Positions 33,231 through 45,479 are shown, counted from the first letter of the stretch. The stretch: DNA of 64,000 nt from Onthophagus taurus (GCF_036711975.1 NC_091966.1:3727501-3791500), one strand, 5' to 3'. The notes: generated from the sequence alone by a model not told the origin. Translations and numbers: made by a program.

Positions 33231-33641
33231 TTTTTTTACTTTGAATTTCTAATTCTCATTAATCAGATCTTTCAAAATTTTGACATTTAAATTACTAAAG
33301 TCAACTTGAAAAAAAAATAAAATAAAAAATTAATAAAATTAGGTTAATAAATGATCCAAACACCCAACATGTGTATATTTATTTATTAAACATATTTACC
33401 TAAACATACACAATTATAAATGGTAAAATTACACAATCACGCCACACATTCCGATCTGAGTGAAGAGAGAAAAAAAAATAAGTTGATTCCATATGGTTAA
33501 TAATACAAAGAAATAAACCAAAATTATTTAAAAACAAAAAAGAAGTATTGCGGAGCACCTTACCGGTTATTTTTGATTTTAAGAATAACAAAAAGTGCTT
33601 TCATATAATAAAGATGTGTATTGATGAAAAACAAAGCGATT

Positions 33642-36600
33642 TTAAGCCGTCTTGGCACGTATAGCGGCACGTTTCGATGTAACAGCCTAAAAAGAATCAT
33701 TTTTATCATAAAAATATTTAAAATGTATAAATTAATTACCTGAAAACCAGATTTAATGCTAGCTACGGAACACCTTGACCCACAAGTTTCACATTGTAAG
33801 AAAAACAATCTAGTATCTTTTTGAAGAATCGTATCGGGCGATCGGCATGTATGACAAGTAACGTATTCTTTAATATACCTTCTCAAAACATTTTCTATTT
33901 GTTTCTGTTGGAACCTCCCTTTAATAATCAACTGACTATTACCATCAACACTTCCGCTTGTACCCAATTCAGCAAGCAAAAAATCAAGTAAATGTTTAGG
34001 TTGACGATGAAGCGTTTTACAAATTTCGGTAAAATTGGCGAATGATGTTTTCTTCGTTCCAATTCGAACGACTTGTGGAGGTCTCATTACGAATTTTTGT
34101 TTCTTTCCAGCGACCATATCCGGGTTTTTATCCCGCATTATGTCGAAGACGCGATTTAAAAGTTCATCGTAAGTGTAATCTCGATCGGATGATAACCATT
34201 GTGAAGAATTTTCATCTACTGCAATAAAAAAAAATATGCGGTAATTCCCCGACTTACGCTATCCCGTTTTACGTAAATTCGGAGTTACACATGGTGGTCG
34301 GATTTACGACAGATTCGCACGTGTTTGTTGTGCGCGGAAACCTTTACCAATACTGAGCTAGCTGTGAATAGACTTTAATGTTGTCCAAACGAAGTAGAAC
34401 AGATACTGATTCATTTGCATCAAAAAAGAAAAGAAAATTATTATCTTTGGAATGTAAACTTAATATTATCAAAGAGTTCGATGTAAAAATTAAAATTTGT
34501 GAATTGGCAAAGAAGTTTAATCTATCGAAATTAACAGTCAAAACAATTATAAAAGATAAAGAAAAAATTCATCATTCATAAATATCATGGTATTATCGCT
34601 CAGATGGAAACAATGTTAAAAATATGGTGTGATAATGAAGTAAGAGTGCGTATTGTCCAAGAACAATACGACTCATTTTGTAAACTTGTAAGTACCTACA
34701 TATTATTATTGTTTGAATTTGGCCTTCCTTGATTGTATGTAAGATTTGTTTTATGAAACATGTTCTGCTTCAGACTGTTAAGGATAACATCGTTAATTTT
34801 AGTTATGAATATTACTGCCATCATACAAGTTACAAAAGGGTTAGTGCAACACAAAATAAAATAAGGAAGTCAAAAAATTGCAACTGTAAAGCAAGCATTA
34901 AGGTTCATATAAAGGTTACAACTAAACTCATTTAATATGTATAGGGGTTGTCATCCATATTGGTGATAATGTTAAAATAAAAAAGAAAAACCAAAATAAA
35001 TGGTCAAACTACTCCAATATATTTTCCTTTATTAATTAACTCTACCGGTTTCGGTACGTGACCATCATCAGGAGTCTTGTCAAGTTAAAGGTGGGGAAAC
35101 TCGTCTTGAAACATTGTTCATTCAACAAATAAAGAGATTAACAAAATTGTTCGGTATGCCAATACACATGATAGATGATTCAAAATGATATCAAAAAAAC
35201 AAATTAATTAAAACGAAGCACATATAAAACAAATTTAGGATTATCCTAAAAGATCTACGTCGTAATCGAGAACACGTTAAAAAGGTTTAGGCACCTTTAA
35301 CTTGACAAGACTCCTGATGATGGTCACGTACCGAAACCGGTAGAGTTAATTAATAAAGGAAAATATATTGGAGTAGTTTGACCATTTATTTTGGTTTTTC
35401 TTTTTTATTTTAAACTTATTTAGTTCTTAGATATTGCGATTGTGTTATTCATATAGTAAGGTGCAAAAATGTTTCCATTTCTATTTTTAAGACGGAATGC
35501 CAGTTGTAATATTTATTAATGATAAACACAACCATAACCTAAATTCCGCCGAAACACTTTCGTATTTACATCCATCTCAGAAAACAATTTGAGGAATACT
35601 TTGAATGTGATTTTGGAATAAAGGAAGCGATCAATTACCATGAATCGAAATTAGACTTAGAATATGGACCACAAAATGTGAACCTTGCTAAAGCCCAACT
35701 TAACCCAAGTATCGGTCAGTGCAGTTTTGGTATGAAAATTGGGTAACTAAAAACTTAGGTTCACGTTTTGGAGATGCAGTTTTACAGGTAAATTGGAAAA
35801 TAAGTTGTGCATTTTTTTTTAGATAATTGCTGAAAAGCAAGAAGCATGCTAATCAGAAGAAATAGTTGTAGAGTATTCAGAAAGGCCATTCGCTCTTGTA
35901 GTTGTAACTAATCTGATGCAGAGAGCACATAAGTTTGCCTTTTTCCAAAGATATTGTATTCGTAGATAACACTTAATCTTGCGATGCCTTAAATAATTGC
36001 TTAACTTTTGTTCTGACACCTTGCCAAATTGAAACGGTGCCTTTGGCAGTGATAATAACTGCCGGTCAATCAGTAAACGTTTAGCAAGCTGGATTTCAGC
36101 TTCTGAAAGACACGGTGCCAAACGCGTTTTGTAATCAAGGTTTTCCTAAGTTATTTATTAGGCAGAACATTTTAGAAGGCAGATGCTAAAAGAAGTGCAC
36201 TAAAAGCTGTATGGCCTTCTTCAAAAACTCTACTTTGTCGGTTCCAGTCTATAGGTATCTCAGTCTGTATGGCGGTGGTTGTGGAACAAAAACACATTAA
36301 ACAGTTTCAAAACATTTTAGTCGCTTCCACAGAAATTCAAACAATGCATTTCATTCAGTATTTCTAGCTGCCGACTCTTTGCCTGCGTGGAAACAGTATT
36401 TGACAGATTACTAATAGAATAGAAAAGAAGATTAGTGTTTAGCTTACAGAAATTCAACAACTCATGGGTATCAAACAAATAATTTTAGCGAAATTAATGT
36501 CAGATTATTTAAGGATATAGAATCTCAAGAAATAAGGCATATAGTGCAGTCTCACTAGTACATCTCTATTGCACAGCTGAGAGAATATTATCTGCGAAAT

Positions 36601-39600
36601 TTCATTCACCAAAGAGACGCAAAATGCTTTTAAAAAGATATCTGGAAAAAATCAAATATTTAAAAAAAAGATAATATCCAACAACTGCCCAATGCTTTCT
36701 TTTCCATTCTGGAATCTATTGTATGATATAAATTCCATTTTGGGTGAATTTTGCAGTTGTCCAGTTGGTAGGTTAGGATCATTTTGTAAGCACCAGGCAG
36801 CTGTTTCATATTATTTTCGAGCTAAGTCTTTAAACGCTCCAAATGACAGCATAGAATCAAGGTATTTAATGGCCCAGTTGGCATTTGGAGAAAATGCTCA
36901 GCCAATGGATTTTTTATACCATTTAAAAATCAACAACAAAACATGTCAGAACGTGTCATGTGTTTTCTTTAATGTATATTAAATAAATTAAATAACTGCT
37001 ATTCTTTGCAAAAGAATAAAAATATGTATGCAAAATAATTGCAGCAATATTTAAAACATTCTGACCCTTAATCTGGCTATCAGCACAACATTATGACTCT
37101 GAAAATAGGAAGGTGACTGCAATTGGTCGGGTTACCATGCCCTTTAACTAGATCCAGGGTCATAATGTTTTAATACTAGCCGTTTCAAAAGTCGTTGTAA
37201 TTGGCATAGCATCGCAGAAAGTGAAGAGGCGACAAGCGCTGATAAAGGCAGTCTCTTTATCCACAGATACTCAAGGCAATGATAGAAGAAGATGTTTGAA
37301 ACTAGGTAGATGAAACTGGTCTATTCTGGAAAAAAATGTGTAGAGAAAACTTTGCCAGGTTTTTAAGCTGCTAAAGATCGATTGACAGTGGTGGTTGGCG
37401 CGAATGCAGCTGGTGACTATAAATTAAAACCTCTTTAAGTTTATCGCTCACAAAATCCAAGAGCTTTAAAAAATAAATCTAAAACTGGTTTGTCACTTCA
37501 TACCTGACGTCGAACGTTATTGCCAATTAAAAGAAATCCCATTTAAAATGATGTTATTAATCGATAACGCACCAGGTCATCCTCCTGCAACTCTAATTAA
37601 TTTCGACCCACGTGTGAAAGCTGTATTTTTGCCACCTGCTTGCTTCATCTGATGGACCAGGGAGTCATTAAAACATTTAAAGCTTACTACACGAGACGAT
37701 TGTTTCTTTCTGTTAAAGACTTTTGGAAGCAATTTAATGTTTTAGATGCCATGAGAAATATTGGACAATCTTGGAATGAGATTTCACAAAAAAAAATTTA
37801 AATAGCGTCTGGAAAAAAATGTTTCCATTTTTTTTCACCACTGAACCCCAGGAAGAATCAACGCCAGATCCTGATCAAATTGATAATGTGATTGAATAAG
37901 TGATCGATCTTGCCAGACAATGGGATGGTGATCACGTTCAAGAACTGTTGGATTCACACAATCAGGAGCTGACAATTGATGAGCTGGTAGAAATGCGTGA
38001 GCAAGATGAAGAACAAGACATTGAAGGACGTTGCAAACTTGACTTCAATTGAAAAAGGATTACAAATTTTAGAAAAAATAGACTTCAATGAGATGCGTTC
38101 TACTACAAAACGAGGAATAAAACATTTATTAGCATTTTAGGAGGAAATTTTGCGTGAGAAGAAAAAAATTTAACTCGTCAGACGAGATTATTAATTTTAT
38201 GAAGCTTTTTATGTCAAAATAACTTCCCTTTACTTTTTTGTAATAAGTACATAATAATATACTTTGTTGTATGTATTATCTAACAGTTTATTAAACATTT
38301 TTCTTCAAAATTATTGTTTTCTTTAGTCTCTGGTCCCAGTTGAACATAACTTGTACACTGTGTTAAGTAATTATCGCAAATTGTACCAATACTGTGATAT
38401 TGGTTGCATACTTGCAATGTGATGTCAGGAAATCCAGGAATAATCAACGCCAGATCTTAATCAAATTGATAATGTGATTGAACAAGTGATCAATCTTGCC
38501 AGACAATTAAATTTAGAGGGGGATGGTGATGACGTTCAAGAACTGTTGGATTTACACAATCAGGAGCTGACAATTGATGAGCTTGTAGAAATGCGTGAGC
38601 AAGAAGAAGAGGAAGATATTGAACAATCTAATTCTTTAGACCTGGTTCAATCAGAAGATCAAATGAAAGTTGCAAACTTGACTTCAATTGAAAAAGGATT
38701 GCAAATTTTAGAAAAAATAGACTCCAGCGAGATGTGTTTTAATACAAAACGAGGAATAAAACATTTATTAGCGTGCTATGAAGAAATTTGCGTGAGAAGA
38801 AAAAATTTAATTCGTCAGACGAGATTATTAATTTTATGAAGCTTTCTATGTCAAAATAACTTCCCTTTACTTTTTTGCAATATGTACATAATGATATACT
38901 TTGTTGTATGTATTATCTAACAGTTTATTAAACATTTTTCTTCAAAATTATTGTTTTCTTTAGTCTCTGGTCCCAATTGAACATAACTTGTACACTGTGT
39001 TAATTAATTACAAATCGCGTTTTGCAATACCAATACTGTGATATTGGTTGCATACTTGTAATAATAACCTCAAGTATGATAATTAATTTACACACTGTAT
39101 GTGTTTATATGCATTATTGTATTTATAATTATATTACTGTATTAGGATAAAATTATTATTATGAAAGTAGTTAAGGAGATAAATCTGCGAAAATTCCAAC
39201 ATAAATCTTACCTGTTTCTGGTAAATTTTCAACTAAATCGCAGCATGTTAATTAAAATAAAAATTATAAGTATTTAAATTTAAATTAAATTATATAACTA
39301 AAAAATTAACAATTAAAATAAATACCATTCTCTTTATCTTCTTGAGTTTCCTCTGTTTCAGCGATCAACTCATTAAAATCCTTCTTTTTAGTTTTCTTTT
39401 TCTTTTTCGTTTTGCTAAAATCCATTTCCAAATCTAGGTCATCGTCCATACCCTGATCGTCTTTATTTCCAGGATCTACACCTTCCTCTTTATTATCTTG
39501 TAAAGCCCCCTCAAGTTCCTCCATGTTAAAAGGCTTCTTCCTTCGTTTCTTTTTCTTTGTAAAATCCAGATCCAGGTCCATATTACCGTCATCATCCTCC

Positions 39601-39907
39601 TCCTTTTTATCAGCTTCACCTTCAACTTGTTGTGCGGTGGTTGTGGTTTCAGCCCCATCGGCATCTGCTAAAGCTGCATCTATGTCAAAGGTCTTCTTTT
39701 TTTTCTTCTTCTTTTTTAAGGTTGGGTCAAAAATCTGATTTATAACAAAAAAATTATGTTGAGATAACACGAAATTTTTGTGATTAATTAATTAAAATAA
39801 TTTTAAAAAAATTAAAATGAAGTGAAGGGAAGTGAGAACATGTTTTTACATAACCTATAAATTTCTGTTGACGTTTTAAAGGTACTTACAGCATCGTCTT
39901 CTGCCAT
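33642..39907 (-). CDS. eIF2beta: Translation initiation factor eIF2 subunit beta, 4 exons
   Basis: Coding exons on the minus strand are 39890-39907 (MAEDDA), 39326-39734, 33740-34218 and 33642-33686. Phases agree (0, 1, 0) and the total is 316 residues. Exon 2 has the three lysine blocks ([31 protein letters not shown]) that bind eIF5 and eIF2B-epsilon, each preceded by an aspartate-rich motif. Exon 3 has [68 protein letters not shown] and the C2-C2 zinc finger CHTC...CETC, then [11 protein letters not shown]. Exon 4 gives [14 protein letters not shown]. eIF2 delivers initiator tRNA to the 40S subunit. The exon 2 donor (G/GTATTT) is weak. A possible 21-nt in-frame microexon is at 39212-39232. 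Intron 3 (34219-39325) is 5.1 kb and full of decayed transposons. Confidence 0.95.
35039..35075 (-). ncRNA. Hammerhead-ribozyme-like motif, left arm
   Basis: Minus-strand copy. Stem I is ACTC/GAGT, core CTGATGA (35065-35071), stem II GGT/ACC with a five-base loop, GAAA, and a two-pair stem III with CG loop, then A at the cleavage position. It is identical in the ribozyme part to the right-arm copy. The extra T between core and stem II is present here too. Confidence 0.5.
35310..35346 (+). ncRNA. Hammerhead-ribozyme-like motif, right arm
   Basis: Plus-strand copy. ACTC (35310-35313) pairs with GAGT (35343-35346). The core CTGATGA is 35314-35320, stem II GGT/ACC within 35322-35332, GAAA 35333-35336, stem III A-U and C-G with loop CG (35336-35341), and A35342 is the expected cleavage base. 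Stem II has only three pairs, so activity may be weak. Confidence 0.5.
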
Positions 39908-40310
39908 TCTTGTATCAATATGAACTGTTCGGCGTGTTATTTACACAAACGTTTTTGTAAATTTACTATTAATGATGAAATTTATTTGGAATAAAGGGAA
40001 ATCCTTAATCAGTTATTGCATCAGCCAAACAGACATGCCACATGTAAGTGATTAATTTTTTTCAGGTTGGCAACTCGTTTTCGTCCATAGAGAATCGAGT
40101 GACAACTGTATAATCCCCCACTACTCATGTAATACAGGACGCCATATTTAATATATTAATTTAGCGGGATATTTAAAATATTTTTATTATTCAAACTATA
40201 ATAATTATATTATCTAACATTTAGTATAATTTCTGTTATTTCAGTAGCATTCTTTTGTGTTAAAATCACAACATATAAAAACAAATTTTATTTAGATATT
40301 TTTATTTATA

Positions 40311-40829
40311 CAGGATGATTCAAAAAACCGCTGACAGACTTTTAGAGTAGATACTACACGAAAAATTAAGATGAATAGTTTTAATATACATGGGGTCGCA
40401 AATGCCTTGTTGGCGAGATATAGCGGATCAAAGTTTCTTTAAAATTAAACATTATCTGCTATAAAAAGCACTTTTTTAAAAATATTGTCGCCATTGCTCT
40501 CTACGCGTGTAAAGTGATCAATTATCTATCAATTGGTCTCTTACAAAACTTTGATGAAAGATAATAGTTTTTAAGGAAAACACGTTTATAGAAAATTTGT
40601 TAATTCAATCAAAATCTGTTGCTTTAATCAAAGTTTTGTAAGAGACCAATTGATAGATAATTGATCACTTTACACGAAAATACAATTTTATTGCAGATAA
40701 TGTTTAATTTTAAAGAAACTTTGAACCGCTATATCTCGTTAAGGAGGCATTTATATTAAGACTTTTCATCTTAATTTTTGATGTATTACCTGCCCTAGAA
40801 GTCTGTCAGCGGTTTTTTGAATCACCCTG
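40311..40829. mobile_element. Non-autonomous mariner-type fold-back element
   Basis: 519 bp flanked by TA (40309-40310, 40830-40831). The arms start CAGGATGATTCAAAAAACCG and end with the complement CGGTTTTTTGAATCACCCTG. They pair nearly to the centre (left to about 40555, right from about 40617). The first twelve bases match the tips of the intact element at 29134-31275 (CAGGRTGATTCA), so it may be mobilised by a related transposase. No coding potential. Confidence 0.85.
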
Positions 40830-40899
40830 TATGTGGGAATGTTTAAGCTTCAATTAAAAGTAGTTTATTACCCTAAAATTCATTAACAAAAATGAAATG

Positions 40900-43265
40900 A
40901 CACTAAAACTTTTTCATCCTTACTGTGGAGATAAGCATCGCTGGACTGAGTGCTCAAGGAAACAGGAAGCTTTTCGAAATTAGTTTCATGGATTAAAATC
41001 TCTAATCACGATGTTTTACTGGCCAAATAACCATAACAGTATTTTAGATCTGCTTTTGATATATTGTCCCTATCTATGACATTTTGCATCTGCACATAAT
41101 AGCCAGTCTCTTCCTGTAATATATTGATCCTAATATTGATGTTTTTTTCTGCTCACGATGTGCAAATGACTGTTTTGGCCTATAACATTTTACATCTGCC
41201 CGCAAAAGGTACTTATTCTCCATGATATTCAGTTCAATATCTACTATATTTTGCTACTGCACATAATATTCTGCTTTAAAATGACCATAATATTACTTTT
41301 GCTATTAATATTTCGCATCTTCGGCTGAGTATTTGCTTCTGACTATGATACACTGTAAACACAAAACGATTAGAAAACTAAATATGGAACTTCCAATCAA
41401 CATCCAGTTACAGTGTGGTATTATACATAATAGTATTTTATTCCATCATATTATAGATCTGCAGAAAAAATCTCATCTCTGCCTTTGATATATTATCCCT
41501 ATCTATGACATTTTGCATCTGCACATAATAGCCAGTTTCTTCCTGTGATATATTACTCTTAACTTTAATGTTTTGTTTCTGCTCACGATGTCTTGTTGTA
41601 CAAATGACCATGATATTGTTTTGGCCCATAACATTTTACATCTGCATATAATAGTTTGTCTCAATCCATGATATTAATATTTCGCATCTTCGGCTGAGTA
41701 TTTGCTTCTGACTATGATACACTGTAGACACAAAACGATTAGAAAACTAAATATGGAACTTCCAGTCAACATCCAGTTACAGTGTGGTATTATACATAAT
41801 AGTATTTTATCCCATCATATTATAGATCTGCAGAAAAAATCTCATCTCTGCCTTTGATATATTATCTCTATCTATGACATTTTGCATCTGCACATAATAC
41901 CCAGACTCTTCCTGTGATATATTACTCTTAACTTTGATGTTTTGTTTCTGCTCACCATGTCTTGTTGTACAAATGACCATGATATTGTTTTGGCCCATAA
42001 CATTTTACATCTGCATACAATAGTTCGTCTCAATCCATGTTATTCAGTTCAATATCTATGATATTTTGCTTCTGCTCACGATATTTTGTTGTGCAAATAA
42101 CCACGATAGTTTTTTAGCCCATCATAATTTATATTTGCACACAATATCTGATCTCTGCCTTTGATATATTATTCCTATCTGTGGCATTTTGCTTCTGCAC
42201 ATAATGTTCTGCTTTAAAATGACTATATTATTACTTTTGCTATTAATATTTCGTTTCTTCGGTTGTATATTTGCTTCTGCCTATGATACTCTGTAGAGGC
42301 AAAACGATTTGAAAACTAAATATGGAACTTCCAGTCAACATCCGGTTACAGTGTGGTAGTACTTTAGGAACTCTTTATAGCAGCCATTCTTGCTTAGTTT
42401 CCGCGGTTTGTTTCGGATCATATCTTGTTGTAACATAAATAATCTTGCAAAATTTTTAAATAGTTATTAGGTGTCATTCTGCCTTCAATTAAATAAAAAT
42501 CCCCTGTTCTATTGTTCCCCATACAAACCCAAACCATGACCAAACCTGATCTATGCTTAATAGTACACCATGATTTTTTCTTCAAATCTTTATTTGGTTG
42601 CCGCAACGCAAATTAACTTTACTTTCTAAATAATCATAATAGTATTTTATCCCATCATATTGTAGATCTGCAGAAAAAATATCATCTCTGCCTTTGATAC
42701 ATTATCCTTATCTATGACATTTTGCATCTAGACAGTCTCTTTTTGTAATATGTTACTCTTAACTTTGATGTTTTCTTTCTGCTCACGATGTCTTGTTGTA
42801 CTAATGACCATGATATTGTTTTGGCCCATAACATTTTACATCTGCATGCAATAGTTAGTCTCAGTCCATGATATTCAGTTCAATATTTATGATATTTTGC
42901 TTCTGCTCACGATATTTTCTTGTGCAAATGACCATGATAGTTTTTTAGCCCATCATAATTTATATTTACACACTATATTTGATCTCGGTCTTCTACTCTG
43001 TAGACACCAAAGAAGGATTTGTAAGCTAAACATGGAACTTCCAGTCCATCCAGTTACAGTGTACTGTTTTGCAGTGTCCATCCGTTGCGAAATTTTTAAA
43101 TAGTTCTTGGGCATCATTCTATCTTCAATAAAACGTAAATTCACTGTTCTATTGCTCCCCATGCAACCTCAAACCGTAATATGATCTGCCCCATGTTTAA
43201 TAATGCTCCTTAAATTCTTTTTCAAGTCTTTGTTTGGTTGTCGCAACACAAATTAACCTTACTTT
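40900..43265. repeat. Tandem repeat region (~369-bp unit) with Tc1 pieces
   Basis: The block 41372-41740 (starts AACTAAATATGGAACTTCCA) is repeated at 41741-42110 with few changes, giving a unit of about 369 bp. Partial and shuffled copies cover 41040-41370 and 42110-43060. Within the unit a shorter ~45-bp degenerate pattern is seen (ATCTGCACATAATAG, TTTCTGCTCACGATG). Open frames in it, such as 41438-41629 and 41807-41998, are products of repetition. Confidence 0.75.
42370..42625 (-). pseudogene. Tc1-like transposase fragment inside the tandem region
   Basis: The minus strand reads LKKKSWCTIKHRSGLVMVW, then CMGNNRTGDFYLIEGRM and NNYLKILQDYL, the middle of a Tc1-like transposase (compare KHGGGSVMVWG...). 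A second, worse copy of the same part lies at 43080-43262 (NLRFIEDRMMPKNYLKI). Having two copies in register with the repeat suggests the transposon piece was amplified with the array. Confidence 0.65.
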
Positions 43266-43789
43266 AATCAGAAAATGTTGTTTTTCTTTGTTTGAGCAAA
43301 ATAATGATATGCTTTCTATTATTTATGCTAAATTTATGTTTTTTTTGAGCTTATGAGAGTTACTGGATAGTATTGAACTAAACTAGCAGAAAAATTTACA
43401 AAAACGAATGAACCAAAATATATTTTTGCTATATTTTCAATTCAAACCATCAATATTTAATCCACAATCAATAAATCAAATTAAAATTGATAATATGAAT
43501 TAAAATGAATAAAATTATTCCAAAATTCTTAAAAGTTAGGTTAGAATTAATAAGTGTCAGAATGCGCCATTAAAAAATGATAGCCTCGATACACAGAATA
43601 TAATCCCCACTTTTTATTTTTAAATATAAATAATTCTTAAGATAATTTCCAATTTTTATGTATTTATCGAAAATCTTATTTTAAATTATTATTTATATTA
43701 AATTAAAATGATTAAATTAATAAATAAATTGATTTTATCGATTTCCCCCTCCTCAAAACGTAGAGCTTTCCCACTTCATTACATTAATT

Positions 43790-44024
43790 GATAAATGACA
43801 GCGATGAGGTTTTTTTTGACATTAGATCGCTCAGAACTGTCAAGAAAGTGACGGCGTGTAGACTATGTGGAGGAAAACGTGAAAATAATGCGGGAATTCT
43901 TTTCGTATAAATGTTAAAATCGCTGTGCGTGTCTTCTATGTGTCGGAGGCGACATGTGAGAGGAGCAAACGTTACCGTTTTCGGTCATTTTTTTAGTCAA
44001 ACAACGGTAAAAAGACTGTTAGTT
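43790..44024 (+). promoter_or_regulatory. Possible promoter and non-coding first exon of the PLC-gamma gene
   Basis: A GC-richer stretch with several CpG ends at a strong donor GTTG/GTAAGT (44024/44025). The next plus-strand host exon is at 54119, where an acceptor TTCGCAG is followed by 16 leader bases and the PLC-gamma ATG, so a 5' non-coding exon is expected somewhere upstream. The 10-kb intron this implies would hold all the elements from 44.1 to 54.1 kb. Only transcripts could confirm the link. Confidence 0.35.
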
Positions 44025-44696
44025 GGTAAGTAGGGGGACGTTACCGTTTCTGTTCTGGCAAAAAAAAAACTTCGAAATAATCGTGATCGATTTATTAATT
44101 TTCAAATATCATTTCATCAATAGATTTAAATTTTAATAGTTTCTCGTATATTATAATGAGTTGAACCTCTTCTTTTCATTCATTCATTCATTCTGTGGAT
44201 GCACAGGATGTACATTGTCAATTTATTTTATTTTTCTCTTTCGTTACGTGTGTTGTTATAAAGCGTGTTCGTGTTTGGAAGACGTATCTGGCTTCTATTC
44301 ATATGTTTTTTCTGTATTTTTATTTATTTTACGTGATTATTTTTTTTGTGCACGTTCAATATTGATCGTTTTTAATCAAAAACGATAAGCAATTAAGTTG
44401 TTAATGAAATCGCTTGTTAATTAGAGAAAACGACGTGTTGACGCTTTTTGAACCACTTTAAAATTATGATTGATTGTAATTTACAATTTGTACATGAACC
44501 ACTTTTTAAATAATTATAAACGACACATTTTTTTTTAATTTTTTGCAATTTGATTTAAATCTCTTACTTATAATACTTTACATAGATGGCGCTAATATCT
44601 TTTACAGGTCCCTGCATCAAAGTTTATGAAGAACTGTCAAAAAAAATTAATAAGTTTATTTTTGTGTTATTGAGTTTGTTTGAAAAGGCTTTCATA

Positions 44697-45420
44697 CAGT
44701 TGCTCACAAAATTGAGTATACAGTTAAGCAAAACTGAGTAAGTTTAGTTCGGTATACAAATTTCATTTAACTTCTCCCCATAAATATTCAATAGGATTTA
44801 TATCCGAAGACTGTGGTGGTGATTTTAGTTATTTTAAAGTATTGTATAATGATCATTCCTTCACTATGTATGATGTATGTTTAGGATCATAATCTTGTTG
44901 GAGCCAGAGCACAGTAGGAAGGTTGAGTTTTGAGAGCTTTGACAGAAATTACGTTTTAAAACATCCAAATAAGAAAATTTTGTCATATTTCCCTCAATAA
45001 GCTCCATACTTCCAACGCTGCTGGCTGCCATTGATCCCCACAGCATTACTGAACCACCCCCATGTTTAACTGTTCCCAACAAATTCTTGTTTTTGAGCTC
45101 ACAATTTAGTTTCCTCCAAACTATTTGCCTTCCGTCTGGACCCCATACATTAATTTTAGTCTCACCAGTAAACATTACACTTTCCCAAAAGCTTTGGGGC
45201 TTATTTAGATGAGCTTTCGCAAACTCCAAGCGCAGTCTTCTATTTATTGTATTGTAGATATAATGGTTGTTCTTTCTTTTCTATCGTGGAATGAGATCTA
45301 ATAGTTTTACCAATATCTCTAAAGGATTTACCTTCAGAATATAGCTTAACCACGAGTTATCTTATTTTTAAAGCTATTTCTCTTCGTAATGTGGCCATTG
45401 AAATTATGAAAATGAGCCTA
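44697..45420 (-). pseudogene. Tc1-like transposase pseudogene
   Basis: The minus strand from about 45400 reads MATLRREIALKIR then RRLRLEFAKAHLN, FWESVMFTGETKINVWGPDG, VKHGGGSVMLWGSMAA and GSMELIEGN. After frame breaks it shows QDYDPKHTS and PPQSSDINPIEYLWGEVK. These are the N-terminal DNA-binding remnant and the DDE catalytic region of a Tc1-type transposase. FTGET replaces the usual FSDE, so the first catalytic Asp is lost. Stops at 45360 and 44860. Not functional. Confidence 0.85.
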
Positions 45421-45479
45421 TGTGATTCTTTTATTTGGAAAAGTGGATTATTTTGCATTCAATTTAGTTAATAAGCTTG

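Larger units (their letters stand above)
34971..35413. mobile_element. Palindromic element with paired hammerhead-like motifs
   Basis: Arms 34971-35092 and 35292-35413 are complementary over about 122 bp with very few differences, around a 199-bp centre. Each arm carries CTGATGATGGTCACGTACCG on the strand pointing outward. The centre has no coding potential. The arms look like two inverted copies of a retroelement terminal repeat, as expected for a Penelope-type structure, but a simple fold-back element is also possible. Confidence 0.7.
34720..36990 (+). pseudogene. MULE-like transposase remnant with SWIM zinc finger
   Basis: Plus strand. 34820-34930 reads [17 protein letters not shown] and [11 protein letters not shown], as in the N-terminal zinc-binding part of animal MULE/SWIM proteins. 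36150-36330 keeps pieces such as [14 protein letters not shown] and WRWLWNK in shifted frames. 36692-36982 encodes the SWIM motif [14 protein letters not shown] and downstream helices. It is interrupted by the palindromic element at 34971-35413 and by many stops. It sits inside the Tigger remnant, so it inserted later than that element. Confidence 0.6.
34235..39065 (+). pseudogene. Pogo/Tigger-type transposon remnant in the eIF2-beta intron
   Basis: Plus strand. 34378-34581 encodes a CENP-B-type helix-turn-helix ([32 protein letters not shown]). The catalytic part follows only after an inserted MULE remnant, at about 37185-38170: [10 protein letters not shown] with frame breaks, [27 protein letters not shown] and an acidic tail. 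The 3' part is duplicated in tandem: 37855-38425 is repeated at 38430-39065. The second copy keeps a longer acidic tail (frame 38474-38839). Many stops. Order and motifs fit the Tigger group of pogo elements. Confidence 0.75.

Noticed and set aside
35849-36121. 90-codon minus frame in the MULE remnant
   Set aside because: The plus strand of the same DNA carries recognisable MULE residues, so this is an antisense shadow.
39523-39738. Plus-strand frame with a phenylalanine- and serine-rich product
   Set aside because: It is the antisense of the lysine-rich eIF2-beta exon 2.
41438-41998. Two near-identical 63-codon minus frames
   Set aside because: They are copies of the 369-bp tandem repeat, not a gene family.
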